Under the pieces are notes generated by a model. It saw nothing but the letters and a program-made list of their open reading frames with translations, was not told the DNA's origin and made no database searches. This document shows, one piece after another, positions 8,501-16,990 of a stretch of 64,000 nucleotides of DNA. The translations under genes were made by a program, and so were the position numbers. How positions within the stretch are numbered: the first letter of the stretch is position 1; each line of letters starts with the position of its first letter. This stretch comes from WM-3-3 sp041660045. Lineage in GTDB: Bacteria; Pseudomonadota; Gammaproteobacteria; Methylococcales; Methylomonadaceae. The stretch lies in contig JBAZXA010000007.1 in assembly GCA_041660045.1 (NCBI GenBank), positions 62,001 to 126,000 of the forward strand. The letters run 5' to 3'.

Positions 8501-9556
8501 ATGAACGATTCACAAAAATGGCTAAGCATAGCGGTTGTTGGCAGCATCATTTGGTTGGTTTATTTATTGGCGCCAGTGTTAATGCCATTTGCTTTTGCGG
8601 CCATGTTGGCTTATTTAGGTGATCCGCTGGCTGATCGCCTGCAAGTTGCTGGCTTGTCTAGGACTTGGGCGGTCATTGTGGTTTTTACCATGATGTTGCT
8701 GATTTTAACCTTGGTTTTATTGTTGCTGGTGCCGCAGCTTGAATACCAAGTTGAACGTTTTATTGCGCGTTTGCCGGACTATGTCGATTGGTTAAACCGC
8801 GTGGTATTGCCGTGGTTAAAACACCGCTTTAAAGTTAATATTAAACCGATTGCCAATAATGAGATCATTAACATTATAAAGAGTGACTGGCAACGGGCAG
8901 GTGGCGTAGCAGCCAGTATTATGACCTCTGTTTCGCATTCGGGTGCTGTTATATTGTCTTGGTTTATGAATGCGCTATTAATACCCGTAGTCGCTTTTTA
9001 TTTGCTGAGGGACTGGGATATTTTAGTGGCCAATATCCATGATTTGTTACCCCGCAGGGCGGCCGCAACGGCAGCAAAATTAGCGAAAGAGGTTGATGCT
9101 GTACTATCCGCTTTTGTTAGGGGGCAGGTTTATGTCATGCTGGCCTTGGGTGGTATCTACAGCATAGGCCTTATGATGGTTGGCCTGGATTTGGCTTTGT
9201 TGATTGGAATGGTTTCTGGCCTAGTTAGCTTTGTTCCTTATTTGGGTTCTATCGTTGGTATTGTAATGGCTTGTATTGCCGCTTTGTTGCAATTTCAAGA
9301 TGTTATGTATTTATTGCCTGTGGCTGTGGTGTTTGCGGTTGGTCAAGCTTTAGAAGGTATGGTGCTGACGCCCATGTTAGTTGGCGATAAAATTGGTTTG
9401 CATCCGGTGACGGTGATGTTTGCGGTTTTGGCGGGGGGGCAATTGTTTGGCTTTTTAGGTATTTTGTTGGCCTTGCCAGTCGCCTCTGTAATTATGGTTT
9501 TAGTGCGCCATGCCCATGATTTATACCGGGGCAGTAACTTTTACAGCCTGGAATAA
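8501..9556 (+). CDS. AI-2E family transporter (PerM/YhhT type)
   Basis: Inner-membrane protein of 351 residues with about eight hydrophobic helices in the arrangement of the AI-2E exporter (formerly UPF0118) family. Characteristic segments are the LAPVLMPFAFAAMLAYLGDPLADRL start, the LLIPVVAFYLLRDW loop and the C-terminal pattern VGDKIGLHPVTVMFAVLAGGQLFGFLGILLALPVA. Members export small molecules or ions; only some have been shown to move autoinducer-2, so the substrate here is unknown. Its stop is 3 bases before the next start, indicating cotranscription with the DUF3530 gene. Confidence 0.92.
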   Translation: MNDSQKWLSIAVVGSIIWLVYLLAPVLMPFAFAAMLAYLGDPLADRLQVAGLSRTWAVIVVFTMMLLILTLVLLLLVPQLEYQVERFIARLPDYVDWLNRVVLPWLKHRFKVNIKPIANNEIINIIKSDWQRAGGVAASIMTSVSHSGAVILSWFMNALLIPVVAFYLLRDWDILVANIHDLLPRRAAATAAKLAKEVDAVLSAFVRGQVYVMLALGGIYSIGLMMVGLDLALLIGMVSGLVSFVPYLGSIVGIVMACIAALLQFQDVMYLLPVAVVFAVGQALEGMVLTPMLVGDKIGLHPVTVMFAVLAGGQLFGFLGILLALPVASVIMVLVRHAHDLYRGSNFYSLE

Positions 9557-9559
9557 ATT

Positions 9560-10339
9560 ATGCCGTTTACCGTTAAAGTCTTAGCGCTGCTGCTGGCTTT
9601 CGGAGAGGTAATAACGGCTTATGCCGGTGATGCAAAGCGGGAATCGATAATAGCTGACGATATTATTAAGCAGCTTAATAATAAGCAAGTACTGTGGTTA
9701 GATGCCCAAGGCAACAAATTTTTAGGTCTTTATAGCGAGGCAGTATCGCCAGATACTAAGGGTGCGGCTATTCTCTTACATGATCTAGACGGGCACCCTA
9801 ACCAACAGCCTTTAATTTATAATTTAAGGGCGCAGTTGCCGGAACATGGATGGCTGACGTTGGCATTGCAAATGCCGCTAAGGGAAGCGGGGGCTAAGCT
9901 TGAAGATTACACCGGTTTGTTGCCCGAAGCCAAGGCAAGAATCCTAGCGGGTATCACTTATATCAAGCAAAAGAATGTAAATAATATCGTGTTAATCGGT
10001 TATGGATTGGGTGGGCTTATGGCTATCACTGCCTTAGCTGAACCCATGCCAGATATAAAAGCTTTGGTTATTCTAAGTTTACCCACGCCTAATTCATCAG
10101 CCTTAAGCACGCTAAACGTGCTTAAGGCCATCAAGATTCCAATTTTTGACATTTATGCCGAAGACGATGCGCCGGAAATAGTTGCTGCCGCGTCTGAGAG
10201 GCGTTTAATGGCAAAAGAAAATAGCGTCTACCGACAGCTTAAAGTTGATGATGAAGACCATTTTTATCAACGCCAAGAAGGTTTTCTGGTAAAGCGTATT
10301 TATGGCTGGCTAGGACGGGTTTCTGGTGCAAGCCAATAG
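9560..10339 (+). CDS. DUF3530 family alpha/beta-hydrolase-like exported protein
   Basis: A 259-residue protein with a hydrophobic N-terminal signal sequence (about 1-22) and an alpha/beta-hydrolase fold. Visible elements are AAILLHDLDGHPNQ (oxyanion loop region), a nucleophile-elbow-like IGYGLGG at about residue 152 where the usual Ser is replaced by Gly or Tyr neighbours, and DEDHFY near the C-terminus for the His. The overall pattern matches DUF3530, whose function is unknown. The lack of a clear GxSxG Ser suggests it may not be a classical serine hydrolase. It abuts the AI-2E gene (3-base gap) and its stop is adjacent to the convergent purM stop. Confidence 0.82.
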   Translation: MPFTVKVLALLLAFGEVITAYAGDAKRESIIADDIIKQLNNKQVLWLDAQGNKFLGLYSEAVSPDTKGAAILLHDLDGHPNQQPLIYNLRAQLPEHGWLTLALQMPLREAGAKLEDYTGLLPEAKARILAGITYIKQKNVNNIVLIGYGLGGLMAITALAEPMPDIKALVILSLPTPNSSALSTLNVLKAIKIPIFDIYAEDDAPEIVAAASERRLMAKENSVYRQLKVDDEDHFYQRQEGFLVKRIYGWLGRVSGASQ

Positions 10340-11383
10340 TTAGTTGTATTTGACACTGGCTTTGCCAGCTGAAGCGATAACTTCACCTATTTTAAAAACA
10401 GTTTCACCTTGTTCAGACAGGATGGCGATTGTGGCTTCCTCATCTTCCGGTGCAATGCAGGCAATCATGCCGATACCGCAGTTAAAGGTAGTCAACATAT
10501 TTGCCAAAGAAACATTACCTTGGTTTTGCAGCCATTGAAAAATGGCCGGAAATTCCCAGCCTGATAATTGTATTTGCGCATCTGTGCCAGCGGGTAATAC
10601 GCGGGGTAGATTTTCTGTAATGCCGCCACCAGTGATGTGGGCGAGGGCATGGACATCAATTTTAGCCAATAAGGCCAATAAGGCTTTTACATAAATTCGG
10701 GTGGGTTCCAATAAGGCCGCACCTAAAAACTTGCCATGAAAGTCATCGCTTAATTGAGCATGGCTATGGGCAATAATTTTTCTGATTAAGGAATAACCGT
10801 TGGAATGTGGGCCTGATGATGCCAAGCCGATGAGTTTATCGCCGATTTTAACTTTAGTGCCGTCCAGCATTTTGTGTTTTTCCACGATGCCAACGCTAAA
10901 GCCCGCCAAGTCATACTCACCATCAGCATACATGCCTGGCATTTCAGCCGTTTCCCCGCCAACCAAGGCAGCGCCAGCGAGTTCACAACCCAAACCAATA
11001 CCTTCGATAACGGTTGCCGCTATATTGACATCTAACTTGCCAGTGGCAAAGTAATCCAGAAAAAATAAAGGCTCAGCGCCTTGGACGATAATATCATTAA
11101 CACACATGGCCACGAGGTCTATGCCGACTGTGCCGTGGACATTTAGGTCGATGGCTAATTTTAATTTGGTGCCTACCCCGTCCGTGCCGGAAACTAAAAC
11201 AGGATTTTTATAGCGCTCCCAGGGCAGTTCAAACAACGACCCAAAACCGCCTAGGCCAGCCATAACACCGGGTATTTTGGTGCGGGCGGCGATCGGTTTA
11301 ATCCGTTCAACCAATTGGTTGCCAGCATCAATGTCAACACCAGCACTTTTGTAAGTTAAGCCTTCATGGTTTTGTTCGCTCAA
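10340..11383 (-). CDS. purM: Phosphoribosylformylglycinamidine cyclo-ligase
   Basis: Catalyses the ATP-dependent ring closure giving 5-aminoimidazole ribonucleotide in purine biosynthesis. The 347-residue protein has the AIRS-family start YKSAGVDIDAGNQLVERIKP, the SGTDGVGTKLK substrate/nucleotide loop (about 65-75), the DLVAMCVNDI motif, GGETAEMPGMY and the glycine-rich AHITGGGITENLPRVLP segment. Length is standard. It is convergent with the DUF3530 gene and divergent from the DUF2066 gene, a neighbourhood common in gammaproteobacteria; no purN is adjacent. Confidence 0.97.
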   Translation of the reverse strand: MSEQNHEGLTYKSAGVDIDAGNQLVERIKPIAARTKIPGVMAGLGGFGSLFELPWERYKNPVLVSGTDGVGTKLKLAIDLNVHGTVGIDLVAMCVNDIIVQGAEPLFFLDYFATGKLDVNIAATVIEGIGLGCELAGAALVGGETAEMPGMYADGEYDLAGFSVGIVEKHKMLDGTKVKIGDKLIGLASSGPHSNGYSLIRKIIAHSHAQLSDDFHGKFLGAALLEPTRIYVKALLALLAKIDVHALAHITGGGITENLPRVLPAGTDAQIQLSGWEFPAIFQWLQNQGNVSLANMLTTFNCGIGMIACIAPEDEEATIAILSEQGETVFKIGEVIASAGKASVKYN

Positions 11384-11453
11384 TTTGCAGTTCTCTTACT
11401 AAAGTTAAAATCAAATCTGCCGATATTGTACTACAAGACATCATCGATTTTGT

Positions 11454-12548
11454 GTGAAGGATATGCGTGTAAATTTAAGCTTAATGATTATTTGCGGATT
11501 ATGCTTCTGCCAAAGTGTTTTCTCTGTTGAAGTGAATGGTTTGTATGAGACCGACGTCATAGCCAACAGCCTTAGCCCTGTAGACCGCGAAGACGCGGTA
11601 AAGCGGGCTTTTGCCGTGGTGCTTAAAAGACTGGTGGCGAGCGGCCAAGTTTTACAAAATCCAGTGCTGAAGTCTGCCTTAATGCAGCCCGCTCCTTATG
11701 TTAAGCAATTCCAATATGCCTTGCAGGAGGAGAGTTTGGCGGAGACTGATGCCGAAGCCCGTAATCTTAGGGTGTTGTTTGATGAGCAAGCGGTATTGAA
11801 TTTAATGAAAGCCAGCCAATCCCGGATTTGGCCGGATAGCAGGCCGGAAACCTTGGTCTGGTTGGTGGTTGAAGATAACGGGCAGCGTGGATTTTTTCGT
11901 GCCGAAACGATGCCGGAAGTCAATGCGTTTATACACCAAGCCGCCAAACAGCTGGGTTTGCCTTTGTTGTTTCCATTGTTAGATCTAGAGGAGCAACAAA
12001 TGGTCTCTATCAATGATGTGTTAAGTGCCTACCCGCAAAACTTGTTAACAATATCTCAGCGTTATGACGTGGTGTCCATGTTGGCAGGGCGACTTGCCAA
12101 AAGCAAAACTTGCTGGAAAACTGATTGGGCATTTTATTTTAATAATGCGGTTGTACAATGGTCTTCGCCTTGTAGCAGCCTAGAAGATGCTGTTTTATTG
12201 GGTTTGCAAGGTGTATATCAGCAGTTGTCGCAATATTATGCGGTGTTGCCGAACAGTTTTGAGGCAGATTCATTAACCCTGAAAATTGCCGGTGTAAAAG
12301 GTGATGAAGAGCAATCCCGGTTAACGCATTATTTAAAAACCATGCAACACGTGAAATCGGTAGCTTGGTTAGGCCATGATGCCGGTTTTGATCTATATAA
12401 AGTCATATTGGAAGGCAAGCGGCAAGATTTTGAAGAGCTCTTGGGAATAGGCCGGGTGTTAAATCCTAAGGCAGTATATCCTAACGGAGGCACTTCAGAG
12501 TTAAGCTATGATTTATTGCCTAATCAATTGAATGCAAGATTAAATTGA
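11454..12548 (+). CDS. DUF2066 domain-containing exported protein
   Basis: Exported protein of about 364 residues and unknown function. An N-terminal signal peptide (cleavage near SVFSVE) is followed by the DUF2066 pattern: VNGLYETDVIANSLSPVDRE, then AVKRAFAVVLKRLVASG, and RPETLVWLVVEDNG. DUF2066 genes are usually found beside purM or perM-like genes in gammaproteobacteria, as here. The frame opens with GTG at 11454; an ATG at 11463 is the alternative, but its AAGGA element is only one base away, so the start is not decided by the ribosome binding site. Confidence 0.85.
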   Translation: MKDMRVNLSLMIICGLCFCQSVFSVEVNGLYETDVIANSLSPVDREDAVKRAFAVVLKRLVASGQVLQNPVLKSALMQPAPYVKQFQYALQEESLAETDAEARNLRVLFDEQAVLNLMKASQSRIWPDSRPETLVWLVVEDNGQRGFFRAETMPEVNAFIHQAAKQLGLPLLFPLLDLEEQQMVSINDVLSAYPQNLLTISQRYDVVSMLAGRLAKSKTCWKTDWAFYFNNAVVQWSSPCSSLEDAVLLGLQGVYQQLSQYYAVLPNSFEADSLTLKIAGVKGDEEQSRLTHYLKTMQHVKSVAWLGHDAGFDLYKVILEGKRQDFEELLGIGRVLNPKAVYPNGGTSELSYDLLPNQLNARLN

Positions 12549-12607
12549 AATTGACCTCAAAAATTATTAAAGTGAGGTGATTTTAGTCAAACTTTGATGA
12601 GGCTCAC

Positions 12608-13012
12608 GTGAAAATAATAACAACTATAAATATCGGTGTGTTAGTGGCTATGGCGTTACTCAGTGGCGTAAGTTACGCCTATGATGACAGTAAGCCTGAA
12701 GAAATTTGTAAAAAACCGCATTTTAGGGATTTTACCTTAGAGGTTTATAAGACACCTGAAAAAAAAGAGGTCTCACCTGAAGCCGAGTTTAGCTTTACAG
12801 TGTCACCGTGGGCAAATCCTGAGACCATTAAATTAGCCGCAAAAGGCAAGCCGATACCGTTTAACCTTGTCAGTAACAGCAGCTTTCATCGGGTTACGGC
12901 TAAATTACCGGCTGAATACACGAATGATTATGTAAGGCTTAATGTACGTGCGGTGGCTTACTTGGGCTGCCATGAAGAAACCGGCTGGCTAGTAAAAGTG
13001 GCTGGCCAATAG
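12608..13012 (+). CDS. Small secreted protein with predicted beta-sandwich, function unknown
   Basis: 134 residues with a signal peptide cleaved near SYA (about residue 24). The mature part has alternating beta-strand pattern (FTLEVYKTP, EFSFTVSPWANPETIKLAAKG, YVRLNVRAVAYLGCHEETGWLVKV), resembling an immunoglobulin-like sandwich, and two Cys (EICKK and YLGCHE) that could form a disulfide. I do not recognise a family. It sits 59 bases after the DUF2066 gene on the same strand. Confidence 0.7.
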   Translation: MKIITTINIGVLVAMALLSGVSYAYDDSKPEEICKKPHFRDFTLEVYKTPEKKEVSPEAEFSFTVSPWANPETIKLAAKGKPIPFNLVSNSSFHRVTAKLPAEYTNDYVRLNVRAVAYLGCHEETGWLVKVAGQ

Positions 13013-13047
13013 TTGGTCTTAAGTCTTGCCGTGTTGGTGGACTCTTT

Positions 13048-13515
13048 TTAATAACGTGTTTTAGTGTTTTTTTCAGTCCATAGCCTAAATGGCTGGGCTG
13101 CGTCAGGCATGGTGATTTGCTGCATGGGAATTTGGCGATGCTCAGGTGGCAAGGTCAATTGCTCATAAATCAGTTGGTCATCAAATTGCGCACGGGCAGC
13201 ATCATGGCGGTCGCTGGCAAAAAAAACCTGCAGCAGCCTAGCCCAATAAATGGCACCTAGGCACATTGGGCAGGGTTCGCAACTGCTATAAAGGATGCAA
13301 TCGTTTAATTGAAAGTGATCCAGCACTAAGCAGGCTTTGCGGATGGCCATAATTTCTGCATGCGCGGTTGGGTCTTTGTCCTGAGTGACCGAATTGGCGC
13401 TTGCGGCTAAGATGTTCCCGTGTTTTACGATAATTGCCCCGTAAGGGCCGCCAGAGCCGCTACGAACATTCTCTAGCGCTAAATTGATAGCCTGCTGGAG
13501 AAAGTGTTCATGCAT
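13048..13515 (-). CDS. Nucleoside/guanine deaminase (GuaD-like)
   Basis: Zinc-dependent cytidine-deaminase-superfamily enzyme of 155 residues. The catalytic HAE (in PTAHAEIMAIRKAC, about residue 52) and the second zinc motif PCPMCLGAIYWA (about 82) are intact. The whole sequence, including the DDQLIYEQLTLPPEHR C-terminal region, resembles Bacillus subtilis-type guanine deaminase more than the tRNA adenosine deaminase TadA, so hydrolysis of guanine to xanthine is the best guess. The gene directly follows metA (1-base gap), so the two are likely cotranscribed; no purine catabolic cluster is seen. Confidence 0.88.
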   Translation of the reverse strand: MHEHFLQQAINLALENVRSGSGGPYGAIIVKHGNILAASANSVTQDKDPTAHAEIMAIRKACLVLDHFQLNDCILYSSCEPCPMCLGAIYWARLLQVFFASDRHDAARAQFDDQLIYEQLTLPPEHRQIPMQQITMPDAAQPFRLWTEKNTKTRY

Positions 13516-13516
13516 G

Positions 13517-14581
13517 TTATAGCCCTAAAGGGTTGTTGGGGTCTATGCCCGCCATAAATGGTAAGCGCCGGTCTTGGTTGGTGAGCTGGTAGATTTTACC
13601 CAGCCAATTATTAAATACAGCTTTGCCTGTGTCTCGCCAAGTATTATCAAGTTCTTCCAAAATATCGGCTTCAGGAAATGTTGGGATAGGTTGGGCATTG
13701 GATTTTGCCGCAATAACGCGTTCGCTATAGTCAGTAAAATGCTGGCGTACTTGGCGGTTGAAATAATGTTCAGGAAAGGGTGGGTAAGTTGCCATGTCAC
13801 CTTGATAAAAACGTATGACTTCGCGTTTGTATTCTTTTAGCAAACTAATATTGTCATATTCTGGATGGCCTTGAAAAAACACAATACGAAAGCCATCTGG
13901 GCTAACCGCTAAATGCACCCCGGCTTCCTTACTGGCAGCCAATACCTTAATGCCATGTTTTTCCATATCACTTTGAAAAACCTCATTAAATCGTGAATGG
14001 GGCACGTCAAATCGGGTGTTGATCTCAGCCACTAAAGGATGCTTTCGGTCGATAAGTTTATGCGCAAAAACGCCCCAGCGTTTTTCCGATAACGGTGTGC
14101 GGGTAATGCCATAGCAATGCTGGATAACTGCATGGGTGGCTAGGCAGGAACATAAGATAGATGTGACATGGTCTTTGGCCCAGGCAAACACTTCCATCAA
14201 AGGCAGCCAAAAATCTTCTTTTTCCAGCTCATTGCCAACTACATTGGCACCGCTAATGATCAAGGCATCCAGGCCATCGAGTTTGATTTTTTCAAAAGGT
14301 TCGTAATACGCATCAATATGGGCTTGCGCCTCGGGACTTCTCTGTAAGCCATTTATGGTAAACGGGTGCACATGGAATTGTACAATTTGGTTACAGGCGC
14401 TTAAGAGCCTGAAAAACTGCCGTTCTGTGGCCTCTAAGGCGGCATCTGGCATCATGTTTAGCAAACCGATGTGCATTTCCCTTATGTCTTGCTGCCTGGC
14501 GCGTTCCGGAGTAAGAATTTCTTCACCTTCATCACGCAGGCGTTGGAAAGAGGGTAAATTAATATGGGAAACTAAGGGCAT
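13517..14581 (-). CDS. metA: Homoserine O-succinyltransferase
   Basis: Acylates homoserine, the first committed step of methionine biosynthesis. The 354 residues show the MetA glutamine-amidotransferase-like fold: MHIGLLNMMPDAALEATERQFFRLL, the DGLDALIISGANV strand, the nucleophile region ILCSCLATHAVIQHCYG and the conserved QGHPEYD containing the catalytic His and Glu. I use the start at 14581 (MPLVSHINLPSF), which matches the family N-terminus and lies 10 bases after the upstream gene's stop; the frame is open to 14617, overlapping that gene. Succinyl- versus acetyl-CoA preference cannot be decided by sight. Upstream in the same direction are a P-loop ATPase and an acidic protein gene. Confidence 0.92.
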   Translation of the reverse strand: MPLVSHINLPSFQRLRDEGEEILTPERARQQDIREMHIGLLNMMPDAALEATERQFFRLLSACNQIVQFHVHPFTINGLQRSPEAQAHIDAYYEPFEKIKLDGLDALIISGANVVGNELEKEDFWLPLMEVFAWAKDHVTSILCSCLATHAVIQHCYGITRTPLSEKRWGVFAHKLIDRKHPLVAEINTRFDVPHSRFNEVFQSDMEKHGIKVLAASKEAGVHLAVSPDGFRIVFFQGHPEYDNISLLKEYKREVIRFYQGDMATYPPFPEHYFNRQVRQHFTDYSERVIAAKSNAQPIPTFPEADILEELDNTWRDTGKAVFNNWLGKIYQLTNQDRRLPFMAGIDPNNPLGL

Positions 14582-14591
14582 GATTAACCCG

Positions 14592-15440
14592 TTATGCCGA
14601 CGTTTGGCCGATGGCATCGGCGACTAGCTGAATAAAATCGTCTTCATTTTTTACCACAGCGACAGCATTTGCATCGACGGTATAACCATATTCTGAGGCT
14701 ATGGCTTGGTAGCGGGGTAAACGAGACTTAAACAGTTCCGGGAAGACCCAGGTGACAAATTCATCGGGTGGCATCACCTCAGGCGAGGCATAGTTTTTAA
14801 GCGCTAAAAATTCAGCTAGCTTGGCATCCAGGAAAGCCTCGCGGTAATACAGTGGTTTAGGGTCGGTTTTAGCGCGTTCGATGATGGTTTGTTCCAAAGC
14901 AGGCGGAATTTTAATATAGATAATTAAAGTGTGTTCGGCTAGGGTGTTGAGGGTTTGCGGGCAATCTAACTCACAAACACTGCCACCGGCATCATTTATA
15001 AAATGTTTGTAGCCATAGATGTCTTCGGCTTTATGGATAAACTCCGGGACATCGTTCATGGCATCAATTTCCGCCTTATGATGCAGTTTTTGCCGCCGTT
15101 TAAATTCCTGTAGAGACAGTCCGCCATGTTCAGGGTTACCTAGTTTGCCCAGAAAAGTGGAGACGGCGGTTAAATTATCAACAGTGATTTTGTCACTGAT
15201 ATAAATAGAGTCTGAGCGTAAAAGTTCGCGCAGAAATGGCACACTTATGGCGTGACGCTTAATATTGTCGAGTATGGGTTCTTGCAAATATTTGGTGCCG
15301 ATGCGGTAGTCACCGGAATAATGGAACCATTTTGCTTTGGGTAGCTTGTTGGCCAGCGTGGTTTTTCCTGCGCCTGACATTGCTAATAAGGTAATGCGCT
15401 TAGTTTGCCAGTCCAGAAATTGCTGGGAACTCATTTTCAT
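14592..15440 (-). CDS. P-loop ATPase of unknown role
   Basis: A 282-residue cytoplasmic protein with a Walker A motif MSGAGKTTLANKLP (about 21-34). The later parts (VDNLTAVSTFLGKLGNPEHGGLSLQEFKRRQKLHH; FINDAGGSVCELD; LIIYIKIPPALEQTIIERAKTDPKPLYY) suggest a nucleotide kinase-like or small ATPase fold with a lid rich in charged residues. I recognise the general P-loop kinase pattern but not a named family with certainty. It lies between the small acidic protein and metA on one strand with gaps of 10-16 bases, so all of them probably form an operon. Confidence 0.75.
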   Translation of the reverse strand: MKMSSQQFLDWQTKRITLLAMSGAGKTTLANKLPKAKWFHYSGDYRIGTKYLQEPILDNIKRHAISVPFLRELLRSDSIYISDKITVDNLTAVSTFLGKLGNPEHGGLSLQEFKRRQKLHHKAEIDAMNDVPEFIHKAEDIYGYKHFINDAGGSVCELDCPQTLNTLAEHTLIIYIKIPPALEQTIIERAKTDPKPLYYREAFLDAKLAEFLALKNYASPEVMPPDEFVTWVFPELFKSRLPRYQAIASEYGYTVDANAVAVVKNEDDFIQLVADAIGQTSA

Positions 15441-15456
15441 TGCTAGTGTTTCCTAT

Positions 15457-15756
15457 TTAATCCAGATAATCTTCGATATCCATGTCTTCCGGATCCGGTT
15501 CATGCAAGTCGGTGTCGGTATAACCTAAGTCATCCACCTCTATATCATCGAATGGGGCTGTCCAGTCTTCTGGGTCTTCAATGTAGTCAAAGGTCGAGTT
15601 ATACCAGCTTTCATGGTCATATTGGCCTAAATCCCCATTAAAGTACTGTACTTCTATGGAGTCATCATTGTCGTCTACGGCAATGACTTGAAAGGTTAGG
15701 TTGTTTTCTACATCTTTATACCAGTTACTGATAATGGGATCTGTTATGGTTGCCAT
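15457..15756 (-). CDS. Small highly acidic protein (DUF6763-like)
   Basis: A 99-residue protein starting MATITDPIISNWYKDVENN. The first half (NLTFQVIAVDDNDDSIEVQY, FNGDLGQYDHESWYN) looks like a compact SH3-like beta domain; the second half is extremely Asp/Glu-rich and ends in EDYLD. The pattern matches a small family found mainly in gammaproteobacteria (I recall it as DUF6763), without known function. The start at 15756 is chosen for its GAGG ribosome binding site eight bases upstream; the frame is open for seven more codons. It heads a probable operon with the P-loop ATPase and metA. Confidence 0.78.
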   Translation of the reverse strand: MATITDPIISNWYKDVENNLTFQVIAVDDNDDSIEVQYFNGDLGQYDHESWYNSTFDYIEDPEDWTAPFDDIEVDDLGYTDTDLHEPDPEDMDIEDYLD

Positions 15757-15938
15757 AGTGTTTTCCTCAATATTCAAAAGGAGAGGGTCAATTTAAATAA
15801 ATCAGTTGATATTATTAACGCTGCCAAGGAAATTACAATAGCTTAGTTTTAAATTTGCCTCGCTTTTTATCGTACTGGCATTTTTTTAGGTAGGCTATGC
15901 ACGCCGTTGGAGGCTTAATGTTGGGTTAGTCATACAGC

Positions 15939-16853
15939 TTAATTTTGCAGGGCATAGCCTTTAATTTCTTGTGCGGCAAAGAGTAATTCTTCAATAAAAT
16001 GTTGGGTGTATAAAGGCAGGTAATGTTTTTTTAAATAGGCAATTTTGGTGATGGAGCAAGGAATTAAATGGGATAAATCCCTTGCCGTTAAATCATTATC
16101 TAATACCGGATCATAAGCCATGCCGGCGATTAAGCCTACGCCTAAGCCTAGACGGACATAAGTTTTAATCACATCAGAATCGGCTGCGGCAAGGACAATG
16201 TCGAGGTGGGCTTCGGTATTGTTATAGGCCAGTTCAATATTGGAGCGGCCGGTATAGCCTATGTTATAAGTTAAGATCGGATGGGCGGCAAGAGCTGCCA
16301 GTGTCAGCTCACCGAGGCATAAAGCATGGTCTTTCGGCATAACGGCGGCGTGGTGCCAAGCATAACAATGGCGTGTTACTAAACTGTCATCTTCACTGAC
16401 TTTTTCAGTACAGATGGCAATATCAGCATGATGGCTATGCAATTGCCCGATCAATTGGGTAGGTGAGGTTTGCATCATATAAATACCGACACCAGGATAC
16501 TTTTCTCGGAAGCGTTTAATCGGCTTGGGTAAAAAATACTTGGCTTGGGCATGGGTAGTGGCAATGTGGATAATGCCTTTATTACTGTCTATGGAGTCTG
16601 CCGCTATTGCCTTAATATTTTGCTTGGCTTGGCTAATCACTGAGATTTCTTGCATGACACGGACACCCAATGGGGTTAAGGCAATCAGTTTTTTGCCCTG
16701 GCGTTCAAACAAAGGTGAGCCTAATTCTTGCTCAAATAATTGCAGTTGCCGGCTAACCGCAGATTGCACAACATGCATTTTATCCGCCGCTTTGGAAAGG
16801 TTTAACTGGGTTTCTTGCAAAATCTGCAGTAGTTCAATTTGGCTTAGGTTCAT
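15939..16853 (-). CDS. cysB: LysR-type regulator of the CysB/Cbl group
   Basis: Transcription regulator of sulfur assimilation. The 304 residues contain an N-terminal winged helix-turn-helix (about 1-60, NLSKAADKMHVVQSAVSRQLQLFEQELG) and an effector domain with CysB-group features: the IATTHAQAKYFLPKPIKRFREKYP stretch, QTSPTQLIGQLHSHHADIAICTE, and LGLGVGLIAGMAYDP. CysB proteins respond to N-acetylserine or O-acetylserine and activate cys genes. An AGGA element lies 6 bases upstream of the start. The position at the end of a 12-kb sulfur-assimilation island supports the assignment; whether it is CysB or a Cbl-like paralogue is undecided. Confidence 0.9.
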   Translation of the reverse strand: MNLSQIELLQILQETQLNLSKAADKMHVVQSAVSRQLQLFEQELGSPLFERQGKKLIALTPLGVRVMQEISVISQAKQNIKAIAADSIDSNKGIIHIATTHAQAKYFLPKPIKRFREKYPGVGIYMMQTSPTQLIGQLHSHHADIAICTEKVSEDDSLVTRHCYAWHHAAVMPKDHALCLGELTLAALAAHPILTYNIGYTGRSNIELAYNNTEAHLDIVLAAADSDVIKTYVRLGLGVGLIAGMAYDPVLDNDLTARDLSHLIPCSITKIAYLKKHYLPLYTQHFIEELLFAAQEIKGYALQN

Positions 16854-16990
16854 GCATAGTCCTGAGGTTAACGCCAGTCAGTAAATCGGATAATTCGATA
16901 ATAACTTCTGATTATGTCGTTTTATTTAATAAATTCCTATCGGCATAATGGCAGCTACAGGGCTTGGATAAGCCTGGCCGATAGATTTTT

